Source of the DNA: Ruminococcus sp.
Lineage (GTDB): Bacteria > Bacillota_A > Clostridia > Oscillospirales > Ruminococcaceae
Direction of reading: 5' to 3'
DNA length: 64,000 nt
Assembly: GCA_017536105.1 (NCBI GenBank)
Contig: JAFXRZ010000006.1
Span: 1-64,000 of the forward strand
A program made the translations under genes and the position numbers. The notes under the pieces were generated by a model that saw only the letters and a program-made list of their open reading frames with translations, had not been told where the DNA came from and did no database searches. Within the stretch, counting starts at the first letter, position 1, and every line of letters starts with the position of its first letter. This document shows positions 33,707-40,784 of this stretch, piece after piece.

Positions 33707-34972
33707 ATGAGCATTCCGCTTGCGGAAAAAATAAGGCCCAAGACCCTCGATGATGTCGTCGGACAGCCCCATCTGCTGGGGAAGGACAAGCCTTTGAGGC
33801 GCATAATCGAAAGCGGCAGGATACCGAACATGATATTCTACGGCTCGGCTGGCGTCGGCAAAACCACAGTCGCCCGCATAATCGCCGAGAATACCAATAT
33901 GACCATGCACAAGCTCAACGGCACCTCGGCTTCCATAAACGACATCAAGCAGATAGTCGCCGAGACCGAGACCCTCAGCGGCATCGGCGGTATCATGCTC
34001 TATCTCGACGAGATACAGTACCTTAATAAAAAGCAGCAGCAGTCTCTCCTCGAGTATATCGAAAACGGCAGGATAACCCTGATCTCTTCCACCACCGAGA
34101 ACCCTTATTTCTATGTTTATAATGCAATAATCAGCCGCTCGACGGTCTTCGAGTTCAAGCCGCTGCTCCCCGAGGAGATCCTTCCGGCTATCAAGCGAGC
34201 TTTCCAGCTCTCGGCTGACGAGCTTGGCCTGAGATTAAGACTGGAGCCCGGTGTCTGCGAGCATATCGCCTACGGCTGCGGCGGAGATGTCAGAAAATCT
34301 GTAAATACCGTTGAGCTCTGCGTCCTTGCCGCCGACAACGACGGCCAGGTGCTGACGGTCAAGCTCGATAACGTCAAGTCCCTGACCCAGCGCAGCAATA
34401 TGAACTACGACCGCGACGGCGACCAGCATTACGATATACTCTCGGCTTTGCAGAAATCGATCCGCGGCAGCGATGAGAACGCAGCCCTGCACTATGCCGC
34501 AAGGCTCATCGAAGCAGGGGATATCATCTCACTTTCACGAAGGCTGCTCGTCATCGCCTGCGAGGATGTAGGTCTTGCTTATCCCCAGGCGATAAGCATT
34601 GTCAAATCCTGCGTTGACAGCGCAATGCAGCTTGGCATCCCCGAAGCCCGTATCCCTCTTGCCGAGGCTGTTATCCTACTTGCCACAGCGCCTAAATCCA
34701 ACAGCGCCATCATGGCGATAGACCAGGCTCTTTCCGATGTCCGCAGAGGCGGAGCAATGGACTTTCCCCGTCATTTGCAGAACAAGCATTTCGACGGAGC
34801 GGATGCCAAGGTCAAGGGTCAGCATTATCTCTATCCACACAATTTCCCCGGCCATTGGGTGGAGCAGCAGTATCTTCCCGATACTCTTAAAGATAAAGTC
34901 TATTACGAATTCGGCGAAAACAAGACCGAGCAGGCTGCCAAAGCCTACTGGGATAAGATCAAGAAAAAGTAA
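33707..34972 (+). CDS. rarA: replication-associated recombination protein A (RarA/MgsA AAA+ ATPase)
   Basis: The 421-residue protein matches RarA along its length: PLAEKIRPKTLDDVVGQPHLLG at the start, Walker A GSAGVGKTT near residue 48, Walker B YLDEIQYLNKKQQQSLLEYIENG, sensor region SSTTENPYF, and the C-terminal tetramer domain GLAYPQAISIV...LPDTLKDKVYYEFGENKTE. RarA acts at stalled replication forks with SSB. It is convergent with the S1-domain gene across a symmetrical terminator. Confidence 0.95.
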   Translation: MSIPLAEKIRPKTLDDVVGQPHLLGKDKPLRRIIESGRIPNMIFYGSAGVGKTTVARIIAENTNMTMHKLNGTSASINDIKQIVAETETLSGIGGIMLYLDEIQYLNKKQQQSLLEYIENGRITLISSTTENPYFYVYNAIISRSTVFEFKPLLPEEILPAIKRAFQLSADELGLRLRLEPGVCEHIAYGCGGDVRKSVNTVELCVLAADNDGQVLTVKLDNVKSLTQRSNMNYDRDGDQHYDILSALQKSIRGSDENAALHYAARLIEAGDIISLSRRLLVIACEDVGLAYPQAISIVKSCVDSAMQLGIPEARIPLAEAVILLATAPKSNSAIMAIDQALSDVRRGGAMDFPRHLQNKHFDGADAKVKGQHYLYPHNFPGHWVEQQYLPDTLKDKVYYEFGENKTEQAAKAYWDKIKKK

Positions 34973-34974
34973 AA

Positions 34975-35016
34975 AAGCAGCAGAGGCGGTGCATTTCCGT
35001 CTCTGCTGATCCTTTT
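34975..35016. terminator. bidirectional terminator between rarA and the S1-domain gene
   Basis: CAGCAGAGGCGG pairs with CCGTCTCTGCTG (one G-U); an A run on the left and CCTTTT on the right allow use in both directions. It overlaps the last codon of the minus-strand gene. Confidence 0.75.
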
Positions 35017-35929
35017 AAAACTCGCTTATTATGCTCTTGGGTGCTCTCTCTGTGGAGTACACCCATTTTTTTATGCTGCCGGAGCTTATAAAATAGTGCA
35101 GCGGTATCCGCTCGCTGCTCTCGAAGCTGTCAACTATAATGAGCTTTATCTTCATCTTGTCGGGTATCATCGCCTTTATGTAAACACTTGCCGCCTGTCC
35201 TGGTCGAACACCCTCCTTGAACTCGGCAAGCCCTGCAAGATTAGGCGCCAGCTCGACGAATATGCCGTAATCCTCCACGGAACGCACTATCCCCGTGACA
35301 GTCTCTCCAACAGCGAACCTGTCAGCGTTCTCCTGCCAGCTGCCCAGCAGCTCCTTGTGAGAGAGATAGACCCTTTCCTCGTCGCAGCCTTTCACCACCG
35401 CAAAGATATCCTGCCCCTTGCTGAACCTGTCTGAGGGGTGAGATATTCTTGATACAGAGATAGCGTCTATTGGTATCAGCGAGGATATCCCGCAGCCTAT
35501 GTCAACGAATGCCCCGAACTGCTCAAGATGCGTCACCCTCGCCGGGATGATCTGCCCCGGACAAAGCCTCCGGGTGAATTCCCTCAGACATTCAAGCTGA
35601 GCTTCTTTCCTTGACAGGATGAATACCGGCTCGCTTCCGCTTTTGTCGATAGAGATTATCTTGAAGCAGACCTCCTTGCCTACTCTCGTCAGCAGGGAGA
35701 TATCCTTCGAGGTGTCACAGCCGATCGAAATATCTCCTTCCTCTCTCGGGATGATACCTTTGCCGAAAGGCGTATCAACTATTATATCGTGTCCGGCGGT
35801 GCAGAGCAGTGCTTTCCGTTCAAGTATGATGCGGTTCCTGTATGCTTCTTCAAGAGCTTCAAGGCTTTTGAAGTGCTCCGAGTTCGTTTCCGTTTCGTAT
35901 AAATGCCCCTCCGGTAAGTAACGTTTCAT
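35015..35929 (-). CDS. S1-domain RNA-binding protein (RpsA-like)
   Basis: The 304-residue cytoplasmic protein has an N-terminal region (about 1-110) that may be a degenerate S1 domain, then two clear S1 domains: GQIIPARVTHLEQFGAFVDIGCGISSLIP (about 125-200) and GETVTGIVRSVEDYGIFVELAPNLAGL (about 210-275). Clostridial RpsA-like proteins of this size are separate from the bulk S1 of proteobacteria and probably bind mRNA or ribosomes. The C-terminal tail ends in SIISEF. No promoter with a good spacer could be assigned. Confidence 0.8.
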   Translation of the reverse strand: MKRYLPEGHLYETETNSEHFKSLEALEEAYRNRIILERKALLCTAGHDIIVDTPFGKGIIPREEGDISIGCDTSKDISLLTRVGKEVCFKIISIDKSGSEPVFILSRKEAQLECLREFTRRLCPGQIIPARVTHLEQFGAFVDIGCGISSLIPIDAISVSRISHPSDRFSKGQDIFAVVKGCDEERVYLSHKELLGSWQENADRFAVGETVTGIVRSVEDYGIFVELAPNLAGLAEFKEGVRPGQAASVYIKAMIPDKMKIKLIIVDSFESSERIPLHYFISSGSIKKWVYSTERAPKSIISEF

Positions 35930-36278
35930 GTTGTTTTCTCCTTTTCCTTTTAGTTAAATTTAAAATAAATTACAAGCAATTAACAAATTGGTAACCCTTA
36001 TTATGCTTTGTAAATCTTATGATAGAGCAGATAACTTTAGTACATTTGCACAAAAATAGCCTGTTTTCGAGGTTTTACAAAAAATTTATAGCATAAACCC
36101 TTGACATCACGCCAAATGCGTGTTACAATTGTGTTGTAAGTTGTAACAGCTTTGTAACTTTTACGGCTCGATAATTACAAATCGGTTCATATTAAAGCGA
36201 TCTTTGAATATGCTTTAGTATAATCACGAAGGGAGTTGACTTGGCGGTTCATTGGCCTGAACCTATGCCTGTTATCAA
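35930..36278. other. 349-bp intergenic region with promoter and coupled leader peptide
   Basis: It separates the minus-strand S1 gene from the FnIII/SleB gene. It holds AT-rich sequence for the S1 gene leader, the promoter at 36101-36129, and the leader frame 36241-36282. The 5' leader of about 140 bases includes a GGTTCA/TGAACC hairpin (36246-36263). I could not match it to a known riboswitch class. Confidence 0.6.
36101..36129 (+). promoter_or_regulatory. sigma-A promoter for the FnIII/SleB-like gene
   Basis: TTGACA (36101-36106), 17-bp spacer, TACAAT (36124-36129). Confidence 0.8.
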
Positions 36279-36282
36279 ATGA
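36241..36282 (+). CDS. 13-residue leader peptide translationally coupled to the next gene
   Basis: GAAGGGAG (36228-36235) is 5 bases before TTG at 36241, which opens a 13-codon frame (MAVHWPEPMPVIK) whose TGA overlaps the ATG of the secreted protein as ATGA. The main gene has no ribosome site of its own, so ribosomes ending this frame would restart there. A GGTTCA/TGAACC hairpin lies inside it. Confidence 0.45.
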   Translation: MAVHWPEPMPVIK

Positions 36283-37172
36283 TTAGTACTCAATGCGAAA
36301 TTACCGAATTATTCAGAAGTAAGATCTTTAAAGTGTTTACTGCTCTGTTCGCTGCAGCGATCGTTATTGCGATCTTCGTTCCGAGCATCTCGGCTTCGGC
36401 AGCAAGCGTAACATCTCTCAAGGCTCCTGTTTTCGTTGAGGAAGCAAAGTACGAGAGCGGTGCTACCCATCCCTACAACAAGCAGACCAACACTCTTATC
36501 GTTGACTGGAAGGACGTAAAGAACGCAAAGAAATATAAGCTTTATATCAAAGGCGGAGAGTTCGGTTCCAACTTTGTTCTCTACAAGACCGTAACAAGCT
36601 CCACCTGCACAGTTACCGGACTTGAAAGATGCACAAACTATAAGTTCCGTGTAAGAGCTATCAACGGCGATGTCAAGAGCCCTTATTCCGAGACTATAAC
36701 TCTCAAGACCGCAAGAATGGATTTCGATGAGGCCGGCTGGAAGGCAATGTGCCGTATCGTGTTCCACGAAGTCGGCGGTATCAACGACGACAGATGGGAT
36801 GAGCCTATCGTTTGGGTATCCGACTGCGTAGTTAATACATATGTCGGCGCAAAGTATACCAACAATAAAGTATTCGTAAACTACTACAAGAAATATAACT
36901 CTATCCAGGACATCATCTATAAGAGCGGCGGATTCCTTTCCGATGCAGCTCTTACAAGAAGAGGCGCAACTTACAGCAAGGTCCCCGATAAGGTAAAGAC
37001 CGCTGTCTATGGCGCTGTATATGCCAAGGCTACATATAAGGGCATCAAGAACGACTTCAACGTTTACTACTGGTGCAATATGAACCATAAGGTGAACAGC
37101 AGCAAGGTAAGCCATTCCTTCGCTCTTCCCTGGGGCGGCTACGGCTACATCTGGAACACCTATTGGGGTTAA
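36279..37172 (+). CDS. secreted FnIII protein with SleB-like cell-wall hydrolase domain
   Basis: The 297-residue protein has a long N-region and hydrophobic signal sequence (about 14-42), a fibronectin type III domain (about 45-148, ending SPYSETITLKTA) and a C-terminal domain (about 150-297) whose opening, AGWKAMCRIVFHEVGG...WVSDCVVNTYV, follows the helix pattern of SleB-type cell-wall hydrolases (catalytic Glu probably in FHEVGG). It probably trims peptidoglycan outside the cell. The start lacks a Shine-Dalgarno and overlaps the stop of a 13-codon leader. The function call is by fold pattern and moderate. Confidence 0.7.
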   Translation: MISTQCEITELFRSKIFKVFTALFAAAIVIAIFVPSISASAASVTSLKAPVFVEEAKYESGATHPYNKQTNTLIVDWKDVKNAKKYKLYIKGGEFGSNFVLYKTVTSSTCTVTGLERCTNYKFRVRAINGDVKSPYSETITLKTARMDFDEAGWKAMCRIVFHEVGGINDDRWDEPIVWVSDCVVNTYVGAKYTNNKVFVNYYKKYNSIQDIIYKSGGFLSDAALTRRGATYSKVPDKVKTAVYGAVYAKATYKGIKNDFNVYYWCNMNHKVNSSKVSHSFALPWGGYGYIWNTYWG

Positions 37173-37271
37173 TTTGAACACAGAGACCGATACCTGAGTG
37201 TCGGTCTTTTCTGTTGCAGAGCATCTCAAAAAGCCCGGTTTTGCCTTCGAGAAAAAATTTTAAAAAAACAC

Positions 37272-37300
37272 TTGACAAATCGGGAAGGCAGTAGTATAAT
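37272..37300 (+). promoter_or_regulatory. sigma-A promoter for infC-rpmI-rplT
   Basis: TTGACA (37272-37277), 17-bp spacer, TATAAT (37295-37300). Confidence 0.92.
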
Positions 37301-37306
37301 ATTACA

Positions 37307-37425
37307 GAACAAAGAAGAACCTGATCCGTTCTCACCTCAAGCAAGTGCGTGAAGAGGTCAATGATCGCTAAGCCATTAGTGTGTAATTGCGCAGGTACGG
37401 ATCAAGCTCCGTACCTGTTTTGTTG
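37307..37425 (+). ncRNA. L20-type leader with attenuator before infC
   Basis: The leader ends in a terminator: CAGGTACGGA (37392-37401) pairs with TCCGTACCTG (37408-37417), followed by TTTTGTTGTATTTTT. TGATCCGT at 37322-37329 is the exact complement of ACGGATCA in the terminator's 5' arm (37397-37404), giving an alternative antiterminator. In Firmicutes L20 binds such leaders and shuts down infC-rpmI-rplT when in excess. Position and mutually exclusive pairings support the same here. Confidence 0.75.
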
Positions 37426-37452
37426 TATTTTTATTTTTGGAGGTGTTTTGTC

Positions 37453-37974
37453 ATTAGCAGCAGCAAAGATTACCAGATCAACGAAGAGATCAGAGACAAG
37501 GAACTGAGAGTTATCGACGTTGACGGAAGCCAGTTGGGCATTATTTCCGCAAAGGAAGCACTTAAGATCGCAGAGGAAAAAGACCTTGACCTTGTTAAAA
37601 TAGCTCCCCAGGCGACTCCCCCCGTGTGCCGCATAATGGACTATGGCAAGTTCCTTTTCGAGCAGCAGAAAAGAGAAAAGGAAGCAAGGAAAAATCAGAA
37701 GATCATCGAGATCAAAGAGATCAGGATGTCCTCTACTATCGACACTCATGATTTCAATACCAAAGTCAATCAGGCGATCAAATTCCTTAGCGGCGGAGAC
37801 AAGCTCAAGGTTTCTGTACGCTTTCGCAAGAGAACAGTTGCTCATCCCCAGTTCGGCGAGGAGCTCCTGAAAAACTTCAAGGAAGCAATATCGGAGCATG
37901 GTGTTGTTGACAAGCCGTCTAAAATGGAGGGACGCAGCCTTGTGATGTTCGTTTCTCCGAAAAACAGCAAGTAA
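37453..37974 (+). CDS. infC: translation initiation factor IF-3, ATT start
   Basis: The 173-residue protein matches IF-3: N-terminal YQINEEIRDKELRVIDVDGSQLGI, linker KREKEARKNQK and C-terminal IRMSSTIDTHDFNTKVNQAIKFL. The start is ATT at 37453 with GGAGG 9 bases upstream (37439-37443); the frame has no ATG at a sensible place. Rare ATT/ATA starts are a known feature of infC, through which IF-3 limits its own synthesis. It blocks premature 50S joining and proofreads the initiator tRNA. Operon with rpmI and rplT. Confidence 0.95.
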   Translation: MSSSKDYQINEEIRDKELRVIDVDGSQLGIISAKEALKIAEEKDLDLVKIAPQATPPVCRIMDYGKFLFEQQKREKEARKNQKIIEIKEIRMSSTIDTHDFNTKVNQAIKFLSGGDKLKVSVRFRKRTVAHPQFGEELLKNFKEAISEHGVVDKPSKMEGRSLVMFVSPKNSK

Positions 37975-37995
37975 ATTATTAAGGAGGATATATTT

Positions 37996-38193
37996 ATGCC
38001 AAAGATCAAAACTCATTCCGGTGCTAAGAAGCGCTTTTCTGTAACAGGCAGCGGAAAGGTAAAGTTCCAGCACACAAACAAGAGACACAGACTCAACCAG
38101 AAGGATCACAAGCGCAAGAGGATCCTCAGAAACGCAGCTTACGCTGACGATTCCAACATCAAGAACGTTAAGGCACTTATCCCTTACAAGTGA
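37996..38193 (+). CDS. rpmI: 50S ribosomal protein L35
   Basis: The 65-residue basic protein begins MPKIKTHSGAKKRFSVTGSG and holds the KRHRLNQKDHKRKR basic stretch, both diagnostic of L35. AAGGAGG precedes the ATG. It is the middle gene of the infC-rpmI-rplT operon, 21 bp after infC, and should be controlled by the L20 leader. Confidence 0.98.
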   Translation: MPKIKTHSGAKKRFSVTGSGKVKFQHTNKRHRLNQKDHKRKRILRNAAYADDSNIKNVKALIPYK

Positions 38194-38244
38194 TCAACGA
38201 GTTGTAGGGAATGTAAACTAAATAATATCAGGAGGTAATTAACT

Positions 38245-38598
38245 ATGGCTCGTGTTAAGGGAGCAATGATGACTCGTAAGAGAAGAAATAAAACGCTGAA
38301 GCTTGCAAAGGGCTATTTCGGCGCAAAGAGCAAGCACTTCAAAATGGCTAAGCAGGCCGTTATGAAGTCAGGCCAGTATGCTTATATCGGCAGAAAGCAG
38401 AAGAAGAGAGATTTCAGAAAGCTCTGGATCACAAGGATCTCTGCCGCCTGCAAGCTCAACGGTATGAACTATTCCACATTCATGAACGGTCTCAACAAGG
38501 CCGGCATCACTCTCAACAGAAAGATGCTCTCGGAGATCGCGATCAACGATCCCGCAGGTTTCACAGCTATCGTCGAGAAGGCAAAGGCTGCACTTTAA
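38245..38598 (+). CDS. rplT: 50S ribosomal protein L20
   Basis: The 117-residue protein matches L20 end to end: [24 protein letters not shown], the [19 protein letters not shown] core and ALN-type C-terminal helix ([17 protein letters not shown]). It binds 23S rRNA early in 50S assembly and is the expected repressor of the operon through the leader at 37.3 kb. AGGAGG precedes the ATG. Confidence 0.98.
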   Translation: MARVKGAMMTRKRRNKTLKLAKGYFGAKSKHFKMAKQAVMKSGQYAYIGRKQKKRDFRKLWITRISAACKLNGMNYSTFMNGLNKAGITLNRKMLSEIAINDPAGFTAIVEKAKAAL

Positions 38599-38608
38599 TT
38601 ACATCACG

Positions 38609-38645
38609 AACACGCACGTTCTGAGAGCTTGCGTGTTTTGTTGTT
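38609..38645 (+). terminator. intrinsic terminator of infC-rpmI-rplT
   Basis: AACACGCA pairs with TGCGTGTT around a 13-base loop, followed by TTGTTGTTT. Confidence 0.7.
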
Positions 38646-38742
38646 TAATAATGGCCCTTTCCAAATAAGCAGAATGGGCAAAAACGGTGTCGTCAGGTGC
38701 TGAAAAGACAGCTTTTATCAAAGAATAAACGGTGGCGGAATT

Positions 38743-39558
38743 ATGATCTCAAGCAAGGATAATCCGGCAGTCAAGCGGCTTGCAAAGCTCATGCAGAGCA
38801 AAAAAGCAAGACGCGAATACGGGGAATTTGTTATTGAAGGAATGCGCAGCTGCTATGACGCAGCCTGCGAGCTTTCCTGCGGCAGATTGAAAGTGACCGG
38901 GTTTTATCACACCGCCGGATCCCTCGAAAAAGCGGCTTTGCAGTTCGATGTCAGCAGATTTGACAGCATCGCAAAAAGTCTCTGGTCCGAGATAAGCGAC
39001 AGAGTCGCCGAGAAGCTTTCCGCAGGTTCATCCCAGGGAATGTTCATCACTGCAGAGCTTCTCGATAAGCCCTTTGTCCCCGAGAATATCGACCCCAAGG
39101 GAAGATATGTGGTCCTCTGCGACCTGCAGGACCCCGGCAATATCGGAACTATAATGCGTTCCGCCGATGCCTTCGGGATAAGCGGCGTCGTCCTTGCAGG
39201 CGGCTGCTGCGACCTCTACAACCCCAAGGTCATAAGATCGGCTATGGGAAGCATCGCCCGGACAAATGCCTATATCTGCGAAAGCGGAGAAGCTGCAAGA
39301 GCAATGTTTGAAAGCCTGGGCGTCAGGAATATCGCCTCTGTCGTAAGTGGCGGAGAGAATATAAGAAGCATCGGCTTTTCCTCCGGCTGTGCCGTCTATA
39401 TCGGCAACGAGGGAAAAGGCCTCGACGACAGCTTTGCCAAAGCTTGCGGCGAAAGAGTGACCATAAGTATGCAGGGCAGCATCGATTCTCTCAATGCGGC
39501 TATGGCTGCCACGGTCATGCTCTGGGAAATGACAAGAGGTGAAGCCCGGGATGGATAA
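38743..39558 (+). CDS. TrmH/SpoU-family RNA 2'-O-methyltransferase
   Basis: The 271-residue protein has an N-terminal substrate-binding domain (about 1-100, opening SSKDNPAVKRLAKLMQSKKAR) and a SPOUT methyltransferase domain with the trefoil-knot motifs DLQDPGNIGTIMRSADAFG, VIRSAMGSIAR and SLNAAMAATVMLWE. It methylates a ribose in 23S rRNA or tRNA with SAM; RlmB-like is likely but the target nucleotide is uncertain. It overlaps dprA by 8 bp and starts the long collinear run to leuS. Confidence 0.9.
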   Translation: MISSKDNPAVKRLAKLMQSKKARREYGEFVIEGMRSCYDAACELSCGRLKVTGFYHTAGSLEKAALQFDVSRFDSIAKSLWSEISDRVAEKLSAGSSQGMFITAELLDKPFVPENIDPKGRYVVLCDLQDPGNIGTIMRSADAFGISGVVLAGGCCDLYNPKVIRSAMGSIARTNAYICESGEAARAMFESLGVRNIASVVSGGENIRSIGFSSGCAVYIGNEGKGLDDSFAKACGERVTISMQGSIDSLNAAMAATVMLWEMTRGEARDG

Positions 39559-40759
39559 AAGAGCTTACTGGATATGGCTGCTTCTTGTTTTCGGACCTGC
39601 TTCTCCAAGACTTTGGGAGCTGGGGAAAGAGTATAAGGATGCCGAGATATTCGTCAATGCCCTGATAGATAACAGCGCTCAGCGGCTTGACGGAAACGAG
39701 CTCAAAAGGATAAAATCCACACCCTTTTCCGCAGCGGAGAAAGTTGTATCGGACTGCGACAGCAAAGGCATCGAGATCATATGCTTCGACAGCGAGGACT
39801 ACCCGAGACAGCTCAAGGAGATCTACAATCCTCCTGCCGTGCTGTTCTGCAAGGGCAGCTTCGATAACATCATCGACTCTTTCGTGATAGGCATTTCCGG
39901 CTCGAGAGAGCCCGCCGATTATTCGAGAAAGATAACAGATGCCATTTGTCTGCGGCTCGGAGAAAAGGGCTGCATAATCGCTTCGGGACTTTCCGACGGC
40001 GTTGACAGGCTCGCTGCCACAGCGGCGACTGTTTCGGATAACAAAGCTTTTATCGTCTGCGGACAGCCTATAGACGGCTACAGCGATCCCGAGCTTATGG
40101 AACGCATCGCAAAGACGGGCTGCGTCATTTCCGAGACCTGTACGGCACTCAATATCATGAGGCCGAAGTTCTACCAGCGCAACAGGATACTTGCAGCCTT
40201 CATAGATGCTCTGATCTATGTTGAAGGCTCGGCGGTAAGCAGGGGACTTGAGCTCTGTGATACCGTGCTGGGAATGGGGAAGCCTGTATTTGTAGTTCCG
40301 CCTTATGACATCACGGACAACGACTTCGCAGGGCAGGCGATGCTCATACGCCGCGGCTGCATACCCTTCTTCAGCGAGAGGGACGTGCTCTTTTATCTCG
40401 CAAGAGGCTATGTGGACAGGTTTGAATACGAGAAGGAAGACCTGACTTATCTCAGCGTTTCCGATACCTCGATGATGACCGACGAAGAGCCCGAGCAAAG
40501 GCCTCAGAAGCAGAACCGCAAACCTAAACCCGCAGGAAAAGAACAGCCTGCATCGAATAAAAGCAAGACCAAAGATCATTCAATGCTCGAGGGCATTCGC
40601 AGGGAGATATGCGACGCCCTTGAAAACGGACCTCTTCTTGCCGACGCTATCGCAGCCGGTATCGAGGCCGATGTTTCGGATGTACTGACTCAGCTTACCA
40701 TGCTCGAGCTTGACGGCTTTGTTGAATCGCTGCCGGGCAAGCAGTACGGTTTGATATGA
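39551..40759 (+). CDS. dprA: DNA processing protein DprA
   Basis: The 402-residue protein has a short helical N-terminal region, the Rossmann-like DprA core (about 95-290: FVIGISGSREPADYSRKI, IIASGLSDGVDRLAATAA, RNRILAAFIDALIYVEGS) and a C-terminal winged-helix domain (about 345-402, LADAIAAGIEADVSDVLTQLTMLELDGFV). DprA loads RecA on incoming single-stranded DNA in transformation. No other competence gene is in the window. ATG 39551 was preferred to an upstream GTG. Confidence 0.93.
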   Translation: MDKRAYWIWLLLVFGPASPRLWELGKEYKDAEIFVNALIDNSAQRLDGNELKRIKSTPFSAAEKVVSDCDSKGIEIICFDSEDYPRQLKEIYNPPAVLFCKGSFDNIIDSFVIGISGSREPADYSRKITDAICLRLGEKGCIIASGLSDGVDRLAATAATVSDNKAFIVCGQPIDGYSDPELMERIAKTGCVISETCTALNIMRPKFYQRNRILAAFIDALIYVEGSAVSRGLELCDTVLGMGKPVFVVPPYDITDNDFAGQAMLIRRGCIPFFSERDVLFYLARGYVDRFEYEKEDLTYLSVSDTSMMTDEEPEQRPQKQNRKPKPAGKEQPASNKSKTKDHSMLEGIRREICDALENGPLLADAIAAGIEADVSDVLTQLTMLELDGFVESLPGKQYGLI

Positions 40760-40784
40760 TATATAGCAGAATGGAGAAATTGAA

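Noticed and set aside
36246..36263. Possible riboswitch before the FnIII/SleB gene (c-di-AMP type considered)
   Set aside because: Only one short hairpin is visible and the conserved ydaO blocks are missing; a coupled leader peptide explains the sequence better.
37387..37452. TTG at 37387 as the infC start
   Set aside because: It would begin inside the terminator stem and add 22 residues not found in IF-3; ATT 37453 has the ribosome site.
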